This document shows positions 13,652 through 19,934 of a stretch of 19,934 nt of DNA, piece after piece. Origin of the DNA: CAZWVM01 sp964637705 (GTDB taxonomy: Bacteria; UBA8481); assembly GCA_964637705.1 (NCBI GenBank), contig CAZWVM010000054.1:1-19934 (forward strand). The letters are read 5' to 3'. Positions within the stretch are counted from its first letter, which is position 1; each line of letters starts with the position of its first letter. Under the pieces are notes generated by a model. The model searched no databases, was not told where the DNA came from, and saw only the letters and a program-made list of their open reading frames with translations. Position numbers and translations under genes: made by a program.

Positions 13652-15885
13652 CAGGTCTTCTTCTTCTTCAGGACCCGCCCCTCGTTGCGGTCATCCCTGG
13701 AGGACTCCCCGTAGTAATGGTAGTGGTAGTAGTAGTAGGAGTAGCCCAACCGTCCCTCGGCGGGGATGTGATTCAGGACCACCCCGAGAATCCGGGCGCC
13801 GACGTTCTCGAGCTGGACCTTGGCGCGCAGGAGAGCCTCGCGCGCGGCCCGGCCGACGTAGTATACCATGAGAACGCAGTCGACCTTGGAAGAGAGCACG
13901 GCGGCGTCGGTCACGGGCAGCACCGGGGGGCAGTCGAAAATGACGATATCGTAAGCCTCGCGGACCTGGCGGATCATCTCCGACATTTCCGGCGAGGAAA
14001 GCAGTTCGGAAGGATTGGGCGGAATCGGACCGGAACAGAAGGCGTCCAGGTTCTCGATACCCGTCGGTTGGACAACCTCCTGCCACGTTCGGGCCCCGAT
14101 CAGGACGTCGGTCACGCCCGGTTTCTTGCGTATGCCGAACATCTTGTGCAGAGCGGGGCGGCGCAGATTGCACCCGACGGCCAGGACCTTCTGGCCCGTC
14201 TGCGCCATCGCGACGGCCAGGTTGCAGAGCGTGGTCGTCTTTCCCTCCTGCGGGCCGGAGGAGGTCACGGTGAGAGTCTTGGCGTTGCCGAGGAATCCCT
14301 TGAACTGGACATTGGTGCGCAACGTCCGGTAGGCCTCGGAGATCGGCGACTTCGGGTCGTAGAAGGTGATGAGCTGGGGCTTGTAGAGGCCGGCGCCCGG
14401 AGCGGGCTGGCGCGCCGAGGCGTCCAGCTCCAGGAGGCGTTCCTTGATGTCCCTCGATCTCACCCTGTCCGGGTCGAAGGTCACCACCGCCTTCTCTGCC
14501 ATCATCGCCTCTTCCTCGTCGACCGAGATCGACGGGATGACGCCGAGTACGGAGAGCCCCGTGGTGCGCTCGACGTCCTCGATCGTGCCGATCGACGTGT
14601 CCATCGCCTCGACGACGAACGCGAGGGCGAATCCGAGGATGAGGCCGATCGCGAGGCCGACCATGGCATTGGTGGTGCGATTCGGGTAGACCGGATGCTG
14701 GGGGATCGCGGCGCGCTCGACGACGTTGATGGAATTGTCGCGGCTCACCATGTCGTCGTATTTCTTCTCCTCGAGCTTGTCCCGGAAGAAGTTGTAGAGC
14801 TTCTCCTGCATCGCGATCAGGCGTTCGATGCGCGCCTGTTCCATCTGCTGCCGCGGCAGTTCCTCCCGTGCGATCCTCAGCCGCGGCACGGCGCGCTCCA
14901 GTTCCTTTTCCCGGGCGCGCAGGGCTTCGAGCCGCCCCTCGAGGCCCTTCCTCTGGTCGACGAGCAGTTCGGCGATGGACAACTCGAGTTCCGTACGCAG
15001 ACGCCTCACGTCCGCCTCCGCCTGCTTGACCTCCGGGTGCATCGGGGTCAGGGCCCTCAGGCGCGTGGCCAGGACGATCTCGGCGTCCAGGAGCCTCTTG
15101 CGGATCTCGCGAAGACGCGGATCGTTCTGGAGAAGTTCCTGCGACTCCCGGCTCGGCTGCTCGTCGCGGGCCTCGGCGGCGAGGCGTTGCATCTGGATCT
15201 CCGCCTGCTGGCGCTCGGCCCGGACCCGCGCGAATTCCGCGTCCATGTTGGCCGCCCGCTCGATGTCGTAGCGCACGCCCGGCTCGAGTTCGACGTATTC
15301 CCGGCGTTGCTTCAACAGGAGCAGTTCGTTCTCGGCCGCGATCAGCTTGGCCTCGGCCATCCTCATCTGTTCCTCGAGGAACAGCTTGATCTGGTCCGCG
15401 TCGCGCGTGTTCCGCGCGCGATATTCCTTGCTGAAAGCTTCCGTGATCGCATCCACGGCGCTGGCGCAGAAGGACGGGTCGGAATGGATGAACGTCACGG
15501 TGATGAAGTTCGTCTGGCCGTCACCCGAAGCCGAGGCGCCGGCTTGAAGCGTCGAGGCCGCGGCCAGGACCTCGGCTTTCGTGCTCTGGGGCCCCACCAT
15601 GCCCAGGATGTGCGCCGCCCGCTCCATCACCGGCATCGACGTGGCGAAATTGATGGCGGTCGCCAGTTCGTTGCCCTTGTAGAGCAGCGCGTCGGCCAGG
15701 AGCGTCGCCAGGGTCGACTGGTAATTCAGTTCCACGCGCCCCGAGGCCACGTAGCGGGGCACGAGCTTGGAGGTGTAGACGATCGACGTCACGAAGATCG
15801 TGAAGGCGCAGATCAGGATGATCCACTTGCGCTTGAAGACGACGCGGAGATAGTCCTGGAGGGACATCTCGTAGCCTATCGCCAC
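13651..15885 (-). CDS. Wzz/Wzc-type chain-length regulator fused to BY-kinase domain (copy 2)
   Basis: Encodes 744 aa. GTG start at 15885 with GGAGG 6 nt upstream. Layout: Wzz N-domain with TM1 at 20-38, periplasmic coiled coil about 160-380, TM2 at 407-426 preceded by the PxxPxxP-like QHPVYPNR (396-403), then the cytoplasmic kinase. The kinase shows EAYRTLRTN (518-526), Walker A SGPQEGKTTT (543-552) and Walker B IVIFDCPPVLPVTDA (647-661). The Walker A' position reads AVGCNLRRP (569-577), so the usual DxD is G571-C-N573. The tail 715-725 carries eight tyrosines interspersed with His, then a KKKK end. Family members control exopolysaccharide chain length and export through cycles of tyrosine autophosphorylation and octamer assembly. 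Loss of the A' acids questions normal kinase activity. It follows a divergent copy by 31 bp. Confidence 0.92.
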   Translation of the reverse strand: MAIGYEMSLQDYLRVVFKRKWIILICAFTIFVTSIVYTSKLVPRYVASGRVELNYQSTLATLLADALLYKGNELATAINFATSMPVMERAAHILGMVGPQSTKAEVLAAASTLQAGASASGDGQTNFITVTFIHSDPSFCASAVDAITEAFSKEYRARNTRDADQIKLFLEEQMRMAEAKLIAAENELLLLKQRREYVELEPGVRYDIERAANMDAEFARVRAERQQAEIQMQRLAAEARDEQPSRESQELLQNDPRLREIRKRLLDAEIVLATRLRALTPMHPEVKQAEADVRRLRTELELSIAELLVDQRKGLEGRLEALRAREKELERAVPRLRIAREELPRQQMEQARIERLIAMQEKLYNFFRDKLEEKKYDDMVSRDNSINVVERAAIPQHPVYPNRTTNAMVGLAIGLILGFALAFVVEAMDTSIGTIEDVERTTGLSVLGVIPSISVDEEEAMMAEKAVVTFDPDRVRSRDIKERLLELDASARQPAPGAGLYKPQLITFYDPKSPISEAYRTLRTNVQFKGFLGNAKTLTVTSSGPQEGKTTTLCNLAVAMAQTGQKVLAVGCNLRRPALHKMFGIRKKPGVTDVLIGARTWQEVVQPTGIENLDAFCSGPIPPNPSELLSSPEMSEMIRQVREAYDIVIFDCPPVLPVTDAAVLSSKVDCVLMVYYVGRAAREALLRAKVQLENVGARILGVVLNHIPAEGRLGYSYYYYHYHYYGESSRDDRNEGRVLKKKKT
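13711..13744 (-). repeat. tyrosine-codon trinucleotide tract in kinase tail
   Basis: A run of TAC/TAT codons, interrupted by CAC/CAT and TCC, encodes the Tyr-rich tail. On the plus strand it reads as imperfect GTA/GTAGT units. Gain or loss of whole units would change tyrosine number without shifting frame. Confidence 0.5.
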
Positions 15886-15891
15886 GCCGCA

Positions 15892-15896
15892 CCTCC
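15892..15896 (-). promoter_or_regulatory. ribosome binding site supporting a GTG start
   Basis: GGAGG on the minus strand, 6 nt before GTG at 15885. The nearest in-frame ATG (15867) lies six codons inside and has no such site, so GTG is the likely start of the second Wzc-like protein. Confidence 0.6.
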
Positions 15897-15916
15897 TCGT
15901 CTCTCGTGTCCCTTCA

Positions 15917-18019
15917 TCACAGCCTCCGGAACTCGTCGCCCGCGTACTTGTGGTGGTAGTAGTAGCCCGCGTAGTCGTTCTGGGAGGCGCCCCAGATGTC
16001 GTTGAAGACGACGCCGATGATCCGGCCCCCCACCTCCTCCAGCATGTTCTTGCACCGGATCAGTGCGTCGCGGGGAGCGACGGAGACGAGGTAGACGAGG
16101 AGCACGGCATCCACCTTCGGCGCCATCGTCGCCGCGTCGGCCACCGGGAGAGTCGGGGGCGAGTCGATGAGGACGATGTCGAACCGCTCCTTCAGCCACG
16201 CCATGAGCCGCTCGAAATCGGGGCGGGCGAGGAGTTCCGCCGGGCGCCTTGCGAAACTCCCGGAGTCGATGATCGAGAGGTTCGCGTGGCCGGTCGGCTG
16301 AAGGGCCTCCTCGGGTTTCAGTGCGCCCGTCAGGACGTCGTGAAGCCCCCGGGAACGGTCGATCTGGAAGTGCCTTCCCACCACCGGGTGCCGCATGTTG
16401 GCCCCCACCAGGCAGGTCTTCATGCCCGCGTCCGCGCAGGCCAGGGCGAGGTTCGTGATCGTCGTGGTCTTGCCCTCCTGGGGCGTCGTCGACGTCACCA
16501 GCAGCGTCTTGCCTCCGGTGGCCGTGAAACGGCTGCTGAGAACGGCCCGGAGCGTCCGGTAGGCCTCGGCGGCCGGAGAACGCTGGTCCACGAGGAGGGG
16601 GACCTTCTCCAGCAATTCCTTCTTCACGGGCAGGCGGCTCTTCTCGATCTTGTCCGCCGCGATCTGGATGGAGGGCACGACGGCGAGGATGGGCTTGCCG
16701 AGGAGACGCTCCACGTCCCTCATGGCCACGAGGCTCGTGTCGAGAGACTCGACGAGAAACGCCAGGGCCAGGGCCATGATCAGGCTCATGCCGAATCCCA
16801 CGCCCACGATGATCTTCCTGTCCGGGTAGACGGGACGCAGCGGCACCGAGGCCGTCTCCATCACCTCGAGACGGTCCGCGGGGGTCGTCAGGGAGAGATC
16901 GAGATCCTCCAATCGCTGGCGAAACATCTGGATCACCGAGGAAACGATGCTCTGCTCGCGCTGCAGGCTCCCCTCCTCCCTCATCCGCTCCGGAAGGGCC
17001 GCGATGGCGGCGGAGATGATCGCGCGCTCGGAGGTGAGGCGCGAACGCTCGAGCGCCACCTTTTCCTGTTCGCGCGCCAGTTCCGCATCCAGGCGCGCCG
17101 CGGAGGCCAGGGCCCGGTCCAGGGCCGACTGGCGGACCGCCTCGATCTCGGCCTTCACTTCCGCGACCCGGGGATTCGACTCCGTGTAATGCTTGAGAAG
17201 GTCCTCGAGCCGGGCCGTGAGCATCGACAGCTTCTCGCGATCACGGGCGAGTTCGGATGCCGGCAGGGCCTCCAGGAGCCCGTCCACGTCGCGTCGGCCG
17301 ACGGCGGCCTTCAGGGCGGCCAGCCGGCGCGTCACAGCCTCGAGGCGATCCTGGACCTGGCCGAGGGCGGCATCGACCCGCCCCAGCGACTCCGAAGTCG
17401 CCGCGGATCCCGCGGGAAGACGGCCGTCCGAGACGCGCAACGCGAGAAGGCGCGCGTCCAATTCCGCCTGGCGCTCCGTGTAGCGCTGGATCTGCGCGTT
17501 GAGGTAATCCTTCAGCTCGCTCACGTTCCGGCGGCGCTCCGCGTCGAAGAAATCGACGATCGCGCGCGCGTAGGCGTTGCAGTAATCCGCGATCAGCACG
17601 GGTTCCGTTCCCGAGGCCGAGACGTCGAGAAGGTTCGACTGCTCGACATTCAGGACGGCCACCGATCCCTGGATCCCGAAGGCGAGCTTCTCCTCGTCCT
17701 CCGTCGCGTACCGTCCCCCGAACTCCCGGGCCGCGTCCTTGACGAGAAACTGCGCCGCGAGGTGGGCGACCTCCTTGTTCGAGGCCATGCGCGCCAGCGC
17801 CGCCTTTTCGAAATTGGAGATCACGCCCCGCTGCAGGCCCGCGCCCTCGCGCAGGATGTTCTTGTGAACGACCACCTGCGCCCGCGTCATGTAACGCGGC
17901 GCCAGGGTCGTGGTGTAGAGATAGGAGACGACGAGGCCGAAAAGCGGAACGACGACGATCACCCTCAACCGGCGCCGTATGACGCGCAGGTAATCCCAGA
18001 GTGTCATTTCGTTGTTCAA
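15917..18019 (-). CDS. Wzz/Wzc-type chain-length regulator fused to BY-kinase domain (copy 1)
   Basis: Encodes 700 aa from a TTG start at 18019 with AAGGGAG 8 nt before it. Layout: TM1 at 17-36, periplasmic region with long coiled coil about 165-375, RPVYPDR (395-401), TM2 at 404-424, then the kinase. The kinase shows EAYRTLRAV (485-493), Walker A TTPQEGKTTT (511-520) and Walker B IVLIDSPPTLPVADA (615-629). Walker A' is LVGANMRHP (537-545), with G539-A-N541 in place of DxD. The tail has five tyrosines (683, 686-688, 692) near His residues. It is clearly related to the next gene (W/QDYLRV, APRY/VPRY, both kinase cores) but strongly diverged, so an old duplication. Likely role: inner-membrane chain-length control and coupling to the Wza-like exporter 21 bp upstream. 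The same A' substitution in both copies is notable. Confidence 0.92.
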   Translation of the reverse strand: MNNEMTLWDYLRVIRRRLRVIVVVPLFGLVVSYLYTTTLAPRYMTRAQVVVHKNILREGAGLQRGVISNFEKAALARMASNKEVAHLAAQFLVKDAAREFGGRYATEDEEKLAFGIQGSVAVLNVEQSNLLDVSASGTEPVLIADYCNAYARAIVDFFDAERRRNVSELKDYLNAQIQRYTERQAELDARLLALRVSDGRLPAGSAATSESLGRVDAALGQVQDRLEAVTRRLAALKAAVGRRDVDGLLEALPASELARDREKLSMLTARLEDLLKHYTESNPRVAEVKAEIEAVRQSALDRALASAARLDAELAREQEKVALERSRLTSERAIISAAIAALPERMREEGSLQREQSIVSSVIQMFRQRLEDLDLSLTTPADRLEVMETASVPLRPVYPDRKIIVGVGFGMSLIMALALAFLVESLDTSLVAMRDVERLLGKPILAVVPSIQIAADKIEKSRLPVKKELLEKVPLLVDQRSPAAEAYRTLRAVLSSRFTATGGKTLLVTSTTPQEGKTTTITNLALACADAGMKTCLVGANMRHPVVGRHFQIDRSRGLHDVLTGALKPEEALQPTGHANLSIIDSGSFARRPAELLARPDFERLMAWLKERFDIVLIDSPPTLPVADAATMAPKVDAVLLVYLVSVAPRDALIRCKNMLEEVGGRIIGVVFNDIWGASQNDYAGYYYHHKYAGDEFRRL

Positions 18020-18027
18020 GCCCGCGG

Positions 18028-18034
18028 CTCCCTT
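18028..18034 (-). promoter_or_regulatory. ribosome binding site supporting a TTG start
   Basis: AAGGGAG on the minus strand, 8 nt before TTG at 18019. The first in-frame ATG (18007) would be 20 nt away, too far for this site. Confidence 0.55.
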
Positions 18035-18040
18035 CGTCGC

Positions 18041-19378
18041 CTAGCGATTGTTGTTCTGGACGTCCTGAGCCTGGTCCACGAAGCTGATCGTCCCCGAAAG
18101 CGGCGCCAGGATCCTCTGGATGAAATCCGTCGCGTTCGAGATGAACGACTCGGGAACGTACACGACATCCCCGTCCTGCAACGGAATGTTCTCCTCGAGA
18201 CGTCCGCGGTAGAGAAGCGCTTCCACGTTCGCGTTCATCACCTTCGGATTGTTCGGCCACCCGCGCACGACCTTCACGTTGGAGAGAACGGCGCCGAACT
18301 TGTCGGGCACGGCGAGCGAGAGAACCTGCAGGAGGTCCAGCGTGTGAGGCTGGCCCTGGAAGATGCCCGGCGTCCGGACCATGCCCAGGACGTACACGCG
18401 CATCTCCTTGCGCTTGGGAACGTATAACACGTCGCCGTGGTAGAGCGCGAGGTCCTGGGACATGTCGCCGCCGAAGATGAGCTTGTTCAGGTCCGTCGGT
18501 TCCTGCATGCGGTCCGCGCGCACGACCTTCGCGTTGGTGAGCGAGGCGTTGGTCGTGAGGCCGCCGCCGGAAAGCAGGAGCTCCTTGACCGTCACCGGCC
18601 GGTCCGCGGGGAAGGAATAGGCGCCGGGCTTGGTCACCTCGCCCATCACCATGATCTCCTTCGTCTGCGGGCCCGCGGCGGTCGCGGCGGACTTTTCCGG
18701 CACGAAGATGTTGTCGCCCGCCCGCAGGTCGATGTTCTGCCTCACGTCGGCGCGATAGAGAAGCGCCTCGAGATCGACCTTCAGGACGTCTCCCGTCGAT
18801 CTCATCACCGTCACGCCCTTCATGTCCACGTCCGAGAGGTTGATGCCCGCAGCGGTGAGCAGTTCCAGGAGCTTCATCGGGCCGCGCAGCGGGTAGATCC
18901 CCGGCCGGCCGATCTTTCCGAGCACGAGCACCTGGCGGGAATGGAACTCCTTGACGGAGACCGTGACCTGGGGGGAGCGGATGAACTCGCGGAGCCGCTC
19001 GGAAAGCTCGGCCGCGAGTTCCGACGGCGTCAGTCCCGCCGCCATCACGTCGCCCGCCAGGGGAAACGCGATCCGGCCGTCGAACCTCACCGTCACGGTC
19101 CGGTTCATGTCCGGGCTCTGCCAGATGGAGATCTCGAGAACGTCCGAGGCGCCGATGCGATAGGTCTCGTCCTCGCGTTCCCCGCCCCAGACCGTCCCGG
19201 GCGCGACGGGAGAGGCGGTGGGCGAGTAGCTGGCGCCCGGCATCCGGATCTCCTCCGCCGCCAACGGCATCACGCCACCCATGCCTGCGGCGATCATGAC
19301 CACGGCCAGGAGCACCGCCGCCGCCGTCCTCTGCCCCCACGATCGCACGTTTCGAGTCGCCTGATCAGTCACGGTCAT
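18041..19378 (-). CDS. Wza-like polysaccharide export protein with SLBB domains
   Basis: Encodes 445 aa. ATG at 19378 is chosen over a GTG two codons upstream because AAAGG lies 5 nt before it. Residues 1-41 are a long signal peptide (QRTAAAVLLAVVMIAAGMGG, cut near PLAAEE). Residues 72-145 are the Poly_export domain (YRIGASDVLEISIWQSPD, GRIAFPLAGD). Three SLBB-like segments follow, each with the G-x-V/I-x-x-P-G signature: VLVLGKIGRPGIYPL (150-164), IMVMGEVTKPGAYSF (242-256), VYVLGMVRTPGIFQG (328-342). Residues 416-436 may be an amphipathic helix like the membrane-crossing end of Wza. In Wza the ring is an acylated outer-membrane channel; here no lipobox Cys is present. It is followed after 21 bp by its probable partner kinases. 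Confidence 0.93.
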   Translation of the reverse strand: MTVTDQATRNVRSWGQRTAAAVLLAVVMIAAGMGGVMPLAAEEIRMPGASYSPTASPVAPGTVWGGEREDETYRIGASDVLEISIWQSPDMNRTVTVRFDGRIAFPLAGDVMAAGLTPSELAAELSERLREFIRSPQVTVSVKEFHSRQVLVLGKIGRPGIYPLRGPMKLLELLTAAGINLSDVDMKGVTVMRSTGDVLKVDLEALLYRADVRQNIDLRAGDNIFVPEKSAATAAGPQTKEIMVMGEVTKPGAYSFPADRPVTVKELLLSGGGLTTNASLTNAKVVRADRMQEPTDLNKLIFGGDMSQDLALYHGDVLYVPKRKEMRVYVLGMVRTPGIFQGQPHTLDLLQVLSLAVPDKFGAVLSNVKVVRGWPNNPKVMNANVEALLYRGRLEENIPLQDGDVVYVPESFISNATDFIQRILAPLSGTISFVDQAQDVQNNNR

Positions 19379-19475
19379 CTCCACCTTTCATCATGGCTTT
19401 TCGTTCTCCCGTCGTCCCCCGTCCCTCCTCGTAGCATCGGCACGTCGGATGCGCGACAAAAGCACGATTTCCATT
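19379..19475 (-). other. 97-bp AT-richer gap before the Wza-like gene
   Basis: This gap carries the AAAGG ribosome site (19388..19384) and is less GC-rich than its surroundings. A 34-codon frame fits it end to end with ATGA overlaps on both sides, but its codon usage is unlike the neighbours. I see no convincing promoter hexamers. Confidence 0.4.
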
Positions 19476-19898
19476 TCATCGGTCGCGTCCCCGGGAAGCC
19501 GCTTCGTCCGACCCTGGGTCGTTGGCGGGCGTGTCGGCGGTCGTAACGTTCGAAGGTGCTCCGGCGCGCGTCTCCGCGCCCGCCGCGGTCCTTCGACGGC
19601 TTTCCGTGCCAAGCCCAGTATAGTGGGTGGGAGAGGAAAGTGTCGAGGCCGGCATCGGCCCCAGCGTCTCGGGCGTCACGGGCCGAAGCCCGGGCAGAAC
19701 CGGCTCGGCGGCGGCCGGCGAGGGGCTTCCCGGAGGCTGGGCGGTGACGGGCGGGCGATGCAGGGTTTCCGTTCCCCCCCGTCCGCCCGCCGCGCCGAGC
19801 GACGCCGAGACGGCCCGCAGGGAGGTATCGATGGAGTCGTCGGCCACGGACCGGACCTGCCACGGCGCTGAAAGCTCCCGCTCGGATTCCGGGGACAT
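19476..19898 (-). CDS. small Ser/Thr/Pro/Ala-rich protein of unknown function
   Basis: Encodes 140 aa. The ATG at 19898 is preceded by AGGGAG with a 6-nt spacer, and third codon positions are strongly GC-biased through the first hundred codons, which supports a real gene. The protein has no signal peptide, no membrane segment and no Cys. The N-terminal 50 residues include a possible short helix (DDSIDTSLRAVSASLGAA); the remainder is rich in Pro, Ser, Thr, Ala and Gly and is probably disordered. I do not recognise a family. It is the first gene visible upstream of the export locus. It may be a small accessory or regulatory protein, but a spurious frame in GC-rich DNA cannot be excluded; codon bias weakens over the last 25 codons. 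Confidence 0.5.
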   Translation of the reverse strand: MSPESERELSAPWQVRSVADDSIDTSLRAVSASLGAAGGRGGTETLHRPPVTAQPPGSPSPAAAEPVLPGLRPVTPETLGPMPASTLSSPTHYTGLGTESRRRTAAGAETRAGAPSNVTTADTPANDPGSDEAASRGRDR

Positions 19899-19904
19899 CG
19901 GGGT

Positions 19905-19910
19905 CTCCCT
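19905..19910 (-). promoter_or_regulatory. ribosome binding site of the Ser/Thr/Pro/Ala-rich gene
   Basis: AGGGAG on the minus strand, 6 nt before the ATG at 19898. It is the main evidence that this otherwise unremarkable frame is translated. Confidence 0.45.
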
Positions 19911-19934
19911 CAGGTGCGTGGTGGCGCGGCCGGG

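Noticed and set aside
12134..13714. 526-codon plus-strand frame rich in Asp, Glu and His
   Set aside because: It mirrors the hydrophobic polymerase gene; acidic/His-rich composition is what membrane-helix codons give on the opposite strand.
13711..13744. GTA-type repeat as a CRISPR or intergenic microsatellite
   Set aside because: It is inside a coding region and is fully explained by the Tyr-rich tail; there are no spacers.
13717..18427. Long plus-strand frames of 762 and 825 codons opposite the Wzc-like genes
   Set aside because: Antisense shadows of recognised kinase genes; no domain or ribosome site is seen.
17241..19340. 699-codon minus-strand frame across the Wza-like and first kinase genes
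   Set aside because: It is out of frame with both recognised proteins and rich in Arg/Gly/Pro; an alternative-frame shadow.
1..19934. Mobile-element, phage or defence system
   Set aside because: No transposase, integrase, terminal repeats, nuclease or toxin-like motif was seen, and composition looks uniform apart from a short AT-richer gap near 19400.

Overview
This window is GC-rich (roughly two thirds G+C by eye), densely coding, and every gene I can support is on the minus strand, so the map reads from right (19934) to left (1). Wza-like and Wzc-like export proteins, an outer-membrane beta-barrel and several Sec signal peptides point to a diderm (Gram-negative-type) bacterium. The phylum cannot be assigned from these genes alone. 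No tRNA, rRNA, CRISPR array, insertion sequence, integrase or phage gene was seen. Very long open frames on the plus strand are antisense shadows produced by high third-position GC.

Region A (19934 to about 8261) is an exopolysaccharide export locus followed by housekeeping genes. It holds a small Ser/Thr/Pro/Ala-rich protein of unknown function and a Wza-like export protein with three SLBB-like segments. Next come two consecutive, non-identical Wzz-plus-BY-kinase fusions with tyrosine-rich tails, an O-antigen ligase/Wzy-type polymerase and a small two-helix membrane protein. Then follow proC, a YggT-family protein, methylthioadenosine phosphorylase (mtnP) and an orphan GspE/PilB-type ATPase. 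Most junctions are overlaps or short gaps, so the genes are probably co-transcribed, with a possible new start before mtnP. A GC hairpin plus T-run at 8222..8246 looks like the terminator of this block. No glycosyltransferase is in the window; they are presumably nearby.

Region B (8170 to 1) is a run of TPR-rich envelope proteins. It contains a TPR/CsgG-like/FlgT-C-like fusion, then a translationally coupled trio: a beta-barrel with a C-terminal TPR, a small membrane-anchored protein, and a TPR protein with a roughly 500-residue Pro/Ala/Ser linker. Last is a TPR plus coiled-coil protein cut by the left edge. TPR scaffolds beside an outer-membrane barrel recall synthase-dependent polysaccharide secretion (AlgK/AlgE, PelB, PgaA, BcsC), but the domain order here is inverted and the link to region A is inference.

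Three NTPases of region A carry degenerate catalytic motifs. Both BY-kinases have Gly-x-Asn where the Walker A' motif usually has Asp-x-Asp. The GspE/PilB-like protein keeps Walker A but has lost the Walker B glutamate and the His-box histidine. This repeated loss, together with the unusual TPR/barrel set, is the strongest candidate for something not yet described in this window.
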